Below are positions 45,990-56,732 of a stretch of DNA of 64,000 bases, one piece after another. The translations under genes and the position numbers were made by a program. A model generated the notes under the pieces. That model saw only the letters and a list, made by a program, of their open reading frames with translations, searched no databases and had not been told where the DNA came from. Source of the stretch: Tipula vernalis. Lineage: Eukaryota > Arthropoda > Insecta > Diptera > Tipulidae. Each line of letters begins with the position of its first letter. Positions within the stretch are counted from its first letter, which is position 1. The stretch spans positions 271,200,047 to 271,264,046 of the forward strand of contig OY282559.1 of assembly GCA_958295665.1 (NCBI GenBank). Direction: 5' to 3'.

Positions 45990-46990
45990 AATGTGAGGTT
46001 CTAAACTGATTTTTAGATGAAATTCTGGAATATGGCCAAGTAGAATGGAACTTGGTTATTTATTAACCGATCATGATGAAATTCGCCATTTACGATGGTA
46101 GTGGGATTCTAAAATGATATTTAGAAGACGTTCTGAAATATGGCCAAGTAGGAAGGAAGCCGGCTAGTTATCAAGCAATTTAGGTGAAATGCCACATGTG
46201 CAATGGAAGTGGGATTCTAAAATGATTGTTTGACGAAGTTCTGAAATATGAGGTAAAAGTAGGATGGAACTTGCCTATTTCTTAACCGGTTTTGATGAAA
46301 TTTGACATGGGCGATTGAAATTGGATTCTAAATGTTATTAAGAAGACGGTATGGAATATGATCAATAAGAAGGAACTCGGTGAGTTCTCGACCGATTCAG
46401 GTGAAATTCGACATGTTCGATGGAAATGGGATTCTACAATGCTTTTCAGATGCAGCTCTGGAATAAGGCCAATTACGAATGAACTCGGTTAGTTCTCAAC
46501 CGATTATGGAAGTGAGATTCTAAGATGATATTTCGAAGAAGCTTTGGAATGTGGCCAATTAGGAAGGAACTCGGTTAGTTCTCTACCGATTTTGGTGCAA
46601 TTCGACATGCGCGATGGAAATGTGATTCTAAAACGATTTTTAGTTGAAGTTCTGGAATATGCCCAATTAGGGCGGAATTGGGTCGTTTCTTAACAGTTTT
46701 TAGATGAAGTTCTGAAATAAGGCCAAGTAGGCTGAACTTGTCTATTTTTTAACCAATTTTGTTGATAAAAATGGGGTTCTAAAATGATATTTAGGAGAAG
46801 TTCTGGAATATGGCCAATTTCGACATGTACTATGGAAATGGGATTCTAAAAAGATATTTAGAAGAGATTCTGAAATAAGGCCTGTTAGGAAGGGACTTGC
46901 CTTTTTCTTAAACCATTTTGATAAAATTTGATTTAACGATCATTTCAGAATCCCACTCCCATCGTATATCTAAAGAGCTACAGAATCTTT
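45990..46990 (+). repeat. 108-bp satellite, second and more diverged array
   Basis: About nine units of the satellite seen at 40.8-42.4 kb, forward orientation (GGGATTCTAAAATGATATTT, TTCTGGAATATGGCCAA, GGAACT...ACCGATT). Spacing is about 108 with indels in later units. The last part (46,930-46,975) flips to the reverse orientation (CATTTCAGAATCCCA). No terminal inverted repeats are seen around it. Confidence 0.85.
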
Positions 46991-46999
46991 CAAACAGAA

Positions 47000-47870
47000 T
47001 TTTTCAGTTTTTTCCCTGTATCGTAAGGACGGACCTTGTAACTAACATGGGTCCCTGATTTTTGGATACCTGGAGCCATAACACATCTGCACAACTGTGT
47101 CCAAAAGCGAAAACCAAATAAGTGCAATTTAGTGATTTTATATTTTTAGCTCGTCTAAAGCCTGGTTTCCATTATGAAACATTTACTGACAGTAATTTTT
47201 ACAGAATAAAAACGTAAAAGTCCAAAATTTCATTGAACTGACACAGATCATTTTTTGTTTTTAATTTTTTTTGAAAAATTGCATTGAAAAATTGAAATAT
47301 ATGTAGTATTTTTCCAGTACTGAAAAAACATACTTCGCTTCATATATTTTTCAGTAAATTTTGTCAGTATACTAGTGGAAAAGTGTTTTTTTTTCTCTCA
47401 CACAGCACGCGAATATATATTTTTATTCCATTTTGTTTATACTTTAAATAAATAAATCATAATGGAAATCAGATTTAATACAATTTTATGTTTGAATTAC
47501 ACTGTCAAATTCTCAAAACTACTTATAAGTTATACATTTTGAAAGAAACACTAATCCATTTTTTCAGAAATCGGTTTAAATCTTTATTTGCTTCTACTGA
47601 AAAATAGTTTGTATTCACATAATTGGTTTTCGATTTTGGACACAGATAGTATTGGAACACGTTTAGTAGAGCATACTGTTTGAAAACACCATTTTTAAAA
47701 AACGGAATAAAGGGTAAGCTACATTTTGGATAGAGTCTTAGGTCAGAAACCTTACTATATGACAGCAAATACCTTATTATGGTTCGAGTCTTGGGTTAAA
47801 AACACTTATTTTAGTTTCTATATTTACTAACATGAATTTTGAAATCTTAGTAAGCGTATTATTTCTTAAG
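47000..47870. other. AT-rich stretch without genes
   Basis: No motif-bearing frame; the 81-codon minus frame at 47,768-47,523 matches nothing I know. Repeated TTTTTCAGTA-like words around 47,290-47,360 suggest decayed repeat. Confidence 0.4.
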
Positions 47871-47878
47871 AGAGAACT

Positions 47879-48464
47879 AGCCAACATTTAAGAAATTTAA
47901 CGTAACAGTGCAGTATATGAAGTTTACATGTTACTGCCCAGCGAACCTTTAAGAAATGTTCGTTCAGTTTCGTTAAATTGAAGTGCCAACGTAACAGAGC
48001 GAAAATTATCGCGCAAAACTGAAGGAAATGTCAAAAATCCAAATTGCCCTTTGTGCAAATCTTCTTGTGGGAGCACATTGTACATTTTAAGATTAAATTC
48101 AAAATTATTTATTTATGTTCATCTAGGTAAATTGAAAACCGAATTATTAAAGACTTTATAAATTGTAACATCAAATTATTTATTTTCGTTTTTTTTCGTA
48201 CGCCACATGATCTGTGTCTTTTATTATTTATGTTTATGTACTTTAAGAATTTTTTAATAATTGAAATAATTTTCGAAGTTCCTCCAATTCCATCGTCAGT
48301 TCAAAATTCTACACAAATTTTAAAAAATTTTAATGAGAGCTACCGTCACCATCAAAGCAATTGACAAGTTGTGTTACAGTTTCGCTAGCCAACCTGTCAA
48401 ATTTTCCGTAAGAAAAAACTTTCGTTAAATTCTGTTAAATTTCTTAAATGTTCGTGGTTGGCTC
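47879..48464. mobile_element. Inverted-repeat element (MITE-like), about 590 bp
   Basis: Left end AGCCAACATTTAAGAAATTT and right end (reversed) AGCCAACCACGAACATTTAA, followed in both by GAAATTTAAC, are inverted copies with a short indel. Further inverted words (GTTAAATT, CGTTAAAT) lie inward. No open frame; no clear target duplication. Confidence 0.55.
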
Positions 48465-48878
48465 TTTAGGTAAATAAGAACCATTTGATTTTATAAAATT
48501 AAACTATATTTTGACATGTGTGTGTAAATATTGATTTATAATCAAATGCCTACTTTAATAATTTAAATATTGTGTACAAAATATACTTTGTATATAAATA
48601 ATGAAAGTGCATGCTTATGAGTCAAACGAATTGATTTCTTTGTTTAATACGACCGCCACCAAAATGTTTATGTTTATCATTGTGAATCTAACAAATTTTG
48701 TGCTTATGTTATAAGGCTAAGCGTTTGCTTGATTAGCGAAATTATCTAATTAAATTACCGCTGGTGGGGTTTAATTAGATGGAGAATTAGAAACTACACT
48801 TTGGTGATTAAGCTTATTCTGCCTTATTTTTAATAAACTTCGAGTTTAAATACATATTTAGAAACTGCTTAATAGTAT

Positions 48879-49372
48879 TGTGACGGTGACACCTAGTATG
48901 TAATAGAATAAGTAAAATTAATAGCTCAATGTTTTACTGTACTAAATGGAATTTTCCATGATAAAACAGTTCTAAATGTTTCTACACTATTAGTACTGGA
49001 AAATTCATGAACTTTCGAGAAGCTTGGTTTGTGTATATAAAAAGGCGAATAAGATCGAATTGGATTATTCGAATTTGGAACGCGATAGAGTAAACTTGTA
49101 AGATTATTAATAATATTTGGTAAGCGATAGTGTAAAGATTGAAAGGAATTAAAAAGTGATTTAAAAGGTGTTTTAGTGTAAAATAAAAAGTAAAAGTGAT
49201 CAGTAAAATTTGAGAATAATTGATATAAAGTGGGTTTGTGAATTTTTATTGATAAACTGTGTTGTAATAGATTTTGTGAAATAAATAAATTCGTTCGAGA
49301 TAAATTAAATTTATTTTGTATTATTCACAATCCAGTGATACGAACCTTGCGTGACAAGGCAAAAACGTAACA
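48879..49372 (+). mobile_element. Solo LTR (494 bp) with 4-bp target duplication
   Basis: Starts TGTGACGG, ends CGTAACA, and is flanked by GTAT on both sides (48,875-48,878 and 49,373-49,376). It contains a TATA box and, 235 bases later, AATAAATAAAT, in the right order for U3-R-U5. A 4-bp duplication is typical of many Ty3/gypsy elements. No internal coding region is attached, so recombination between two LTRs likely removed it. The plus strand orientation is taken from the TATA and poly(A) order. Confidence 0.78.
49034..49045 (+). promoter_or_regulatory. TATA box of the solo LTR
   Basis: TATATAAAAAGG at the expected place inside the LTR, upstream of the AATAAATAAAT signal at 49,280-49,290. 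Could still drive transcription into the downstream AT-rich DNA. Confidence 0.6.
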
Positions 49373-49376
49373 GTAT

Positions 49377-50300
49377 TATTTAGATCAAAGCCCTCTATGA
49401 TATTGGTTATATGCATACAATAAATATAGCAGGTTCAGAATATTTAATAAGCATGACTAAATTGAAAAAAATTTTACCTATACATATACATATAGCCAAC
49501 TCTCTTTTTAAGTAAGCCTCGATTTAATAATTATTCAAATAATAAAGTTTAGTGTTTTATTTTTGATTATGTAATTGAGTGCTGCTTGTGTTAAATTAAA
49601 CAGTGCAAGTTAAGAGAAAAGATCTATCCGAATCTCATAAAGTTATGAATGCATTGTATGCGCTAATAAAGTTAATTTCTACAGGTACGAGTAAGTATAA
49701 ATAGCAATTAGTAAAATTATAGTTTATATATTTCTAAATTAAACAAATGCTCTATTTTCAAGATAAGTAATAAACGCCATTGAGTCTTCTTCATAATATA
49801 GGTTCATTAAGGGTATATTAACTATTTACATTGGATTGACTCCAAAGTAAAATTGTTGAATTTTTTTAATTTTTTCAGTAAAATGTAGAAGGAAAGTCCT
49901 ACTGGTAAGGGCGGTTTGCGCATTGATTTTTTTTGTATGTATAAAAACGAAATGTATAAATAAAATTTATTAACCTTACGTTTTAATTTTCTCGGTTTAT
50001 CTCACATATCACATCATCATTGTTCAAAAGAGTTTAGTACAACAATAATAACAAAATACATAAATGTATTTATTTTTCAAAAAGAAATGTGTGCCTGTCT
50101 CTATAGGTAATCATTCAAAGGTATTAGCATACTACCTATAATATTCTTAAGATTATAGTAACACCACCGTACCAGTATATTATCTGGATTAATCCAAATT
50201 GGATTGTAAATATGGAGAGAATTATAAACAAAAAATTGGAGGCCACCGATATTAATGTACAATGTTCCTATTTTTGTAAGACCAGGGGCAATCATTAAAG
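49377..50300. other. AT-rich stretch without genes
   Basis: No coding or repeat structure recognised up to the satellite remnant. Confidence 0.4.
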
Positions 50301-50304
50301 ACAT

Positions 50305-50395
50305 AGGGAAAATCATTAAAGAATCCCATTTCCATCGTACCCTAGCCAAGTTACAGGATAATTGGCCATATTTCAAAAATGTATGAAAAATAATG
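50305..50395 (-). repeat. Single decayed 108-bp satellite unit
   Basis: Reverse-orientation words AGAATCCCATTTCCATCGTA and TAATTGGCCATATTTCA match the unit at 41.5-42.4 kb. Confidence 0.7.
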
Positions 50396-50899
50396 CATTA
50401 CATACTTATAGAAGTAGTACATTACCTGCAGTTTACAAAAAAATACACAATAATTTTTTAGAATTATTTGAAAAATCCATTTTTATTCATGCGTGGCTTT
50501 TTTTACATATACGTTTATAAAAAGGATGGGGCGGAAGCGCGTACGGGAGGCTAACCGGAGGATGGTGGTAACCCGCCCAGGCCTGAAGGGGGTACCAGCA
50601 GCATGGGGAGAGAAGCTGAGAGTAGGGGAGAGAGTGAATCCGGCGACCTCGGTCTGGCAAGGATTCACTTGGAAGATGAGGAGAAGCACACAAGCGAAGG
50701 AGCTGGTGTACCAATGGAGGAGGATGTCGGCAGCCCGGCCAGACGGGGGGGGGGGCACTGACAAGTCCTCTACAGAGGGTAGGAGGGTTAGCGAGACGGG
50801 CGAATCCGGCGCATCCCAAAATACCGAGAAATAATATTGCTGCGATAGCAGGAATATACCATAGAGGTAGGTAAAGGTTGAAAGGTTACGGTTAAGATA

Positions 50900-51785
50900 A
50901 TTCAAATTAACCTTCACCATTCTAAGGCTGCTTCGGCAGCTCTACTCCTCAGGCTGGCTAGTTCGGGTGGGGATGTGATACTAATCCAAGAACCTTGGAT
51001 TAATAACAACAGGATCTGTGGCTTCAGAACCAAGGGGTATAAAATTATATCCTCTAGTAAGTCTGGGAAGATCAGATCTTGTATTCGTGGTAAAAATAAT
51101 ATTAATCTTTTCCTTCTCTCTCAATACAGCACTGGTGACACTACTGCAGTTAGCCTGGAAGTAAGCACTTGTAGATTCTGGCTAGTTTCAGCCTACATGG
51201 ACCGGGAGAAGGAGGTTTCTCCGGATAACCTGGAGGAGCTGATCCGTGAAGCGGAACAGTCAAAGGTAGGTGTGGTACTGGGAGTAGATGGCGCATCACA
51301 CTATCTGGGGAAGCACAGACATTAATGAAAAAGGTGAGTCACTTTTTGATTATTTGATGAGTACTAACCTTTCAGTGTGTAATATTGGGTGGGAACCTAC
51401 ATTTATTACTAGTAACAGGCAGGAGGTTCTAGTCGTGGCCCTTGCCTCAAATAATATTCTTCATATGGTTAAAAATTGGAGGGTGGATAAGGAACACTTC
51501 TTTTCTGATCATCGATATTTAACCTATGGCCTCGATATTCACCCTTCTACCCGGGAAACCTTCAGGAATCCTAGAAGGACCAACTGGAGCATATATGGGG
51601 AATTACTAGAGGATTTGTTGCCGTCGAGGGCTCTAGAGCCCCCGACGACCATGGGGGAGCTGGAGGACATGGTGGCTAGCGTTAATAGCGCATGCAACCG
51701 GTCCTTTCGTGCTGCCTGCCCACTGATTAAGCCTAGAGGTAGGCAAAAACATATGGTGGTCCAGGGAACTGGGAACCTATCGTAA
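50900..51785 (+). pseudogene. LOA/R1-like endonuclease domain (frameshifted)
   Basis: Read in pieces: INLHHSKAA near 50,910, then VILIQEPWINNNRICGF with the catalytic Glu of the apurinic-type nuclease, and GVVLGVDGASHYLG (51,325), shifting into AHHTIWGSTDINEKGESLFD (the family's D.NAHH..WGS motif). SDHRYLTYGL follows with the catalytic DH pair, then an Arg-rich linker. The shift lies near 51,295. Confidence 0.8.
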
Positions 51786-51924
51786 GGCTTGTAGGACAGC
51801 CTTTAATAGAGCCAAAAATACAAGGGAGGCTCAGGATTGGGACTCCTATAAGGAGAAACTCGTAATTTATAAGAAAGAATTAAGAAAGGCACAAAGGAGG
51901 TCTTGGAGAATCTTCTGTGATAAA

Positions 51925-53218
51925 ATGGAAGAGGTATCCGAAATCTCCCGCCTTAGGAAGATTCTTTCCAAAAGTACAGCTAGTCCCAGTTTTTTGATAA
52001 AACCGGACGGATCTTGGACACTTTCTAGTGAAGAATCTCTGGAGCTTCTCTTCGATACACACTTCCCAGGGAGCTTTGAGGACCTGTTGGTGCATAGCAA
52101 TCATCAGGAATCACTGTCAGTGTTCACAGAGGATATCGTAACCAGGAAACGGATCCTATGGGCACTAAGGGGTTTTAAACTATTTAAATCGGCTGGTCCG
52201 GATCAAATTATACCAGCGGAACTTCAAAACAACTCAGTAATTATTCTTCCGTACTTGGAACCTATATTCAAAGGGTGTTTGAAGCTGGGCTATATTCCTA
52301 GGTACTGGAAGGAAGTCAATGTGGTGTTCATACCGAAAGCGGGGAAAAGCTCACATGTCTATCCTAAGGACCTAAGACCAATAACTCTATCATCCTTTCT
52401 TTTGAAAACCTTGGAAAGGCTGCTGGATGTATGTATACATTAGATCTGTGGACACTACTCTGCACGTCTTGGTGTGTACGATTGAGAAATCGATTAATTC
52501 GAAGGAATTCTGTTTGGTGGCCTTCCTGGATATAGAGGGCGCCTTTAATAATGTGAAAGCGGAGGCAATCAAGGAGGGATTGTCATTTTTGGAGGTGAAC
52601 GTTCCTCTGAGAAGGTTAATCAATTTTATGCTGGGAAGTAGGATTGTTAGGTTGAAGTTGGGGGACTCCACCATCAAGAGGCGAGTAACTAGGGGAACAT
52701 CCTGGGGTTCTGTCCCCTCTTCTTTGGAACTTAGTGGTAAACGGGTTACTACTAGAATTTGGAGAGCTGGTACTCTTCACTAAGAAATACAAAATCCCGG
52801 TAGTTGTCCCTCCTACCTTAAATGGCACGAGACTTGCTTTTACTGATAGTGCTAGATATCTGGGCATTATCTTGGACAGTAAGCTTAGTTGGAGGCCCAA
52901 CATGTTGGAGAGAATAAACAAAGCTACTATAACTTTGCGCTCTGTCTGAAGCCGGAGCTGGTACACTGGCTCTATACCGCTGTAGTGAGACCTGTACTCA
53001 TGTACGGGGTGGGTGTTTGGTGGCCAGCTCTGGACAAGGTAACTTATAAAATTAGGATTGAGAGGTTGCAAAGAACGGCCTGTATGCTGGTTAGCGGGGC
53101 ATTGAGGTCGACACCGACAAGTGCCTTAGAGGTTATGTTGCACCTTCTTCAGGTCGACATTTTTGGTAAACAGATGGTGGCAAATACGGCTGTACGACTT
53201 GCAGCCGTCTCTCAGTGA
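51925..53218 (+). pseudogene. LOA/R1-like reverse transcriptase with catalytic block deleted
   Basis: Frame 51,925-52,443 carries SAGPDQIIPAELQ, YWKEVNVVFIPKAGK and KDLRPITLSSFLLKTLERL. Frame 52,427-52,783 has VAFLDIEGAFNNV (first catalytic Asp) and RRVTRGT (for RGTPQGG). Frame 52,734-52,949 reads VNGLLLEFGELVLFTKKYKI: the region that should contain the YADD motif between VNGLLL and ELVLFTKKYK is missing. The thumb follows (YTAVVRPVLMYGVGVWWPAL, VSGALRSTPTSAL). Confidence 0.85.
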
Positions 53219-53257
53219 AGGTGTCTTAGTACAGGACACTCTACTTTCGTTAGATCG

Positions 53258-54110
53258 TTGAAGGATGAGCTGGCGAATCTTGACTACATTAAACCTACTC
53301 TACGCTTCGAGATGCGATTTCGGACCTCCTTCCCTTCAAGGGAATCCTGGAGGGATAGATCGTTATCGGAAATCGAAGCGCTACAATTTTTCACAGATGG
53401 CTCCAAGCTAGACGGCAAAGTGGGAGCTGGAGTATTCTGTGACAAATTAAATGTAAACATTTCTATTCATCTCCTTGATTCCTGAAGCGTGTACCAAGCT
53501 GAAGTCGTAGCGATTGGGGAGGTCATGACGTGGTTTAAGCATAATTTGGTATCCTCAGATGATATCGCAATCCATGTGTACAGTCAAGCGGCGATCCGGT
53601 CGTTAGAATCGGTGTCTTTGGCGTCACGGGTGGCGTTGAGTTGTCACTCATCTCTAAATGAGATGGGTGAGCATTTCAATATCCAGGTAATCTGGGTCCC
53701 AGGTCACTCGGGTGTCATGAGGAATGGTACGAGGTCATGGTACGACTCTCCAGCTGCAACCGGAAAGGGCAAGTCTGGGGAGGCCTATCACAGCGCTGAG
53801 ACAAGCACTTGGGAAGCAGGCGCTATCCTCAGCGGGGGAAAGGTGGTCGAACACCCTCACCTGTAGAGTTGCAAGACAAGTTTGGCCAAAGCTGGACTTG
53901 GGGCGCGCTAGGGCATTAATATCCCTACGCAGACGTGAATTAAGAACGGTCGTAGGAATTCTCACGGGACACTGCCTTTTTGGAGAACATGTAAGAAGGC
54001 TGGGTCTGGAGGCAAATGACTTCTGCAGAAGCTGCTTAGACGAAGAGGAGGAAGAGACGTTGGTCCACTTCCTCTGCTCATGTCGAGCATTGGCACAAAC
54101 ACTTGGGTAA
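53258..54110 (+). pseudogene. LOA/R1-like RNase H and C-terminal zinc motif
   Basis: FFTDGSKLDGKVGAGVF gives the first RNase H Asp. A stop at 53,483-53,485 interrupts; then YQAEVVAIGEVMTWF has the Glu, VYSQAAIRSLESV has lost the third Asp (expected SDSQAAI), and VIWVPGHSG follows. Frame 53,724-54,110 ends with CRSCLDEEEEETLVHFLC, the family's terminal Cys/His motif. The reading continues to SSKWIQ at about 54,196, the probable original end of ORF2. Confidence 0.8.
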
Positions 54111-54299
54111 GTTCAGGATGACCTGCCTCTCGGATCTCGAAAACATTAAAGTGCGGGACATATTACACTACATAAGTAGCTCGAAATGGATCCAATAGGG
54201 GTAAAGTGGATATATTCTGTGGTATCACAATGGACCGTCACCGGTCTAAGTGTGCCTAAGCAGCCACTCCAACCTAACCTAACCTAACCTTTGTTACAT

Positions 54300-54560
54300 A
54301 TGTATATACATATTTATGATAAAATAAACACTAATGGTTTAATTTAATATATATTATAATTTAGCTTCACTTTATTAACAAATTTAAAAAAAAAATACAC
54401 AATCACAAAAAAATTTTAATTTCAAAAAATGATAAAAACTTTTTTACATGTTAAAAATTTAGTTTTAAAAAAGCAATTTCAAATAAATTAAATAATTTTA
54501 ATGTAACAATATATAATTTTAATAATTGGGAAGACTAGTTTCGGAATGCTCTTCCATCAT
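54300..54560. other. AT-rich spacer
   Basis: A/T runs between the LOA/R1-like tail and the Penelope-like element; nothing recognised. Confidence 0.5.
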
Positions 54561-54574
54561 CGGTTCCAATAATT

Positions 54575-54715
54575 TAACTACAAATTTTGAAATGAGATTT
54601 GCGCTATCTATATGAGTACGTCTTAATTAGGTTTGCTTATTTTAACTGTATAAAATCATTTCATACGAGTATAATGAGTTTCTCATTGAGGATGTGTGGA
54701 TTATGTCTATTTTTA
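54575..54715. repeat. Penelope-like element 1 terminal repeat, left
   Basis: Inverted partner of 57,480-57,625. It includes the last codons of the element's ORF (minus, ILNEKL) and its 3' UTR. Confidence 0.8.
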
Positions 54716-54741
54716 TATATTTCAATCTTATCTAGTCGATC

Positions 54742-55067
54742 AAAACCAACACTAATGTAATACTACAAGCCTGATTCAGTGATGAAGCACGCAGATACGC
54801 TCTTACATTTAATACCTTATCCTTGAAAGTGTTAGTGCGAAAATAGAATAAAAATACTCTCATCTAACCAATCCCAAATAATTTTTTCCATTATTAACAT
54901 ACCCAATTCTCCCTCCACAATTCGTTTGTTTTGTTTTATCTACAATTTGTATGTTTTTCTCCCTCATTTATATAATCTGTCGATCACCAATACTTTCATG
55001 TATAAGCGCAAAATAAATGTAGAATATTGGTGACAATCAGGCTTGTAGTACATTAAAGTTGGTTTTG
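54742..55067. mobile_element. 326-bp hAT-like MITE inside Penelope-like element 1
   Basis: Inverted ends CAAAACCAAC...ACAAGCCTGATT, similar over about 40 bp, with AGTCGATC on both sides (54,734-54,741 and 55,068-55,075), a 7-8 bp target duplication. Removing it rejoins the Penelope reading GSMMDRL with DKIEIYKNRHNPHILNEKL. An 8-bp duplication fits hAT-type transposition. Non-coding. Confidence 0.85.
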
Positions 55068-55075
55068 AGTCGATC

Positions 55076-55340
55076 CATCATGCTGCCTTTCTTCAATGCG
55101 TGAATTGCTTTTAAGTTTGTATCTATATTTGTGTATGTGTGTTTTTGCGTGACAAGGTGTTGAGCGTAATTGGATTTAAACTGTATGTTTTTGTGTAACT
55201 GCTGTACTTCATTTAGATGTGTTCGTTAAATCGTTGAGGGAATGAACGGCCGGTTAGCCCCAGGTTTGCCCAATATATAACATCGGGCAATTATTGGACG
55301 TCAGTTTGCAGATTCCACTGTCATATTTTGGATTTTGTTT
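55076..55340 (-). pseudogene. Penelope-like element 1 GIY-YIG endonuclease
   Basis: Minus reading gives YDSGICKLTSNNCPMLYIGQT, where the GIY and YIG tracts are GIC-K and YIG. After a slip follow the NEVQQLHKN and SNYAQHLVTQKHTY stretches, then IHALKKGSMMDRL, the conserved end of this domain. Beyond the MITE it ends with DKIEIYKN. GIY changed to GIC may impair the nuclease. Confidence 0.8.
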
Positions 55341-55477
55341 GAATGACAACTTGTTTTGTAATCTTTGTGATGTTTTGTAGGCGATGTTGTAATTGAATTT
55401 TCAAATGTTTTTATGAAAATATGATTTGTGCATTTATTATATTCTATTGTTTTTAATTTTTGAGTTCATATGGTGAA

Positions 55478-56060
55478 TTATGTGGGAACTATAGCCATTT
55501 GGTTTGCAATGTGTAATATTGTGTGCAGCTCTTCTATATAGTCGTCTTCATTCATGGGGATGTTGTTGAGCCTATTGAGCATATGGTTATATGCTGCTAA
55601 TTTTTGTTGTGATGGATGGTTAGAGGTGTTGTGAATAGCTCGATCTGTTTGGGTTGGTTTTCGGAATATTGTGAAATTGTGTTTGTGATTAATATTTTTA
55701 ATTGTTAAATCAAGAAAGTTGAGTGTTTTGATGTTATGGTGTAAAGTTGTCTTTTTGTGACCAAGAATAGGATCAAAATGTCTTCGACATAACGATGCCA
55801 ATATAATATGTTGTTTTTATATTTATTCGTGTCATTACTGATGTAAGTTCATTCCAGATAATTTAAATATATATTAGCCAACGTGCCGGATAATGGGCTG
55901 CCTAATGGTAGTCCCTATTTCTGTATATACAATTTGTTGTTGTATTGAAAGTAATTTTGTACCATGATGGTTTTCAATAAATTTATTGCCTGTGTTGTTT
56001 ATGTGCTATCGACTTGGTTTTCTGTCAATAGATTTTTTGTTATTTGTATAGTTTCGGCAA
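55478..56060 (-). pseudogene. Penelope-like element 1 RT, C-terminal half
   Basis: Frame 55,801-55,478 reads LNFLDLTIKN, FTIFRKPTQTDRAIHNTSNH, PSQQKLAAYNHMLNRL, the segment after the catalytic core in Penelope RTs. Upstream (about 56,060-55,800) the minus strand gives PVAETIQITKNLL, GLPLGSPLSG-like and YVEDILI-like readings with breaks, where the core motifs should be. Confidence 0.8.
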
Positions 56061-56063
56061 CAG

Positions 56064-56729
56064 CTGGGGGTCAATTCTCGTTCCGTGAGAAGTATAATGG
56101 AAAGTTTTTTCAATGAGAAATATACATTTCCGATTCATGTTCCTTGAGAAGGAAAAAAATGACGTCAAAATCTTTTCATATGAATAAAACTTTCTCACCG
56201 ACCATTTTGGCGGTGAGAACATCATAAATATGAAAATAAAATTCTATTAAAACTAAAGTTGTAATTTTAGCATAAAAGGTGCATTGAAACTGTAATATGA
56301 TTTACTTTAAACTTAACTAATAAGTAAATCTATTAAAAACAATTCCGTTTATTTAAGAAAAGCCTCCAAATAATTAATTTTGTTGTTTTAAAAATAATTT
56401 GGTAATTTTTATAATTTATTTTATATTTTGACAGGCAATGACGAAAACTGATTATCTAAATCTACTTTATCATTTATTTAGCTAATATTTACACCATTTG
56501 CTGTATCAACTAGCGGAAATCTATATGAAACTCGATAAAATGTCTGTTTACAGTGTAGCTTATTATGAAAACAACTTATTCAGCGTTTTTTTTCACGATT
56601 CTTTTTCATTTGGACATCGAGAATCGCTTATTGTCGTTGTGTGAAATATTATAAATTAAAAAGACTTGATGGAAACAAAATGGAAACATTTTTTTCATTA
56701 GGTTTTTTCACAGAACGAGAATTGACCCC
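56064..56729. mobile_element. 666-bp CAG-flanked inverted-repeat element inside Penelope-like element 1
   Basis: Inverted termini GGGGTCAATTCTCGTTC (left) and the same word reversed at the right (GAACGAGAATTGACCCC), continuing GTGAGAA/GTGAAAA. CAG flanks it at 56,061-56,063 and 56,730-56,732. It splits the Penelope RT between YTNT and PVAETI. AT-rich interior without coding potential. Fourth member of the CAG/CTG-flanked group here. Confidence 0.8.
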
Positions 56730-56732
56730 CAG

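Larger units (their letters stand above)
50490..54290 (+). mobile_element. LOA/R1-like non-LTR retrotransposon (copy 3)
   Basis: Plus-strand order: a basic, Gly/Ser-rich ORF1-like end (50,493-50,834), endonuclease (about 50,900-51,700), RT (51,925-53,215), RNase H (53,258-53,750), a C-terminal zinc motif (to 54,110), a short 3' UTR and a CCTAA-type tail (54,269-54,290). GC content is visibly higher than the surrounding AT-rich DNA. It is longer than the related copies at 24.3 and 33.7 kb and belongs to a related but distinct subfamily. Frameshifts and an internal deletion make it dead. Confidence 0.87.

Noticed and set aside
50487..50920. Minus-strand Pro/Arg-rich frames at the start of LOA/R1-like copy 3
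   Set aside because: Antisense of the GC-rich ORF1-like end of the plus-strand element.
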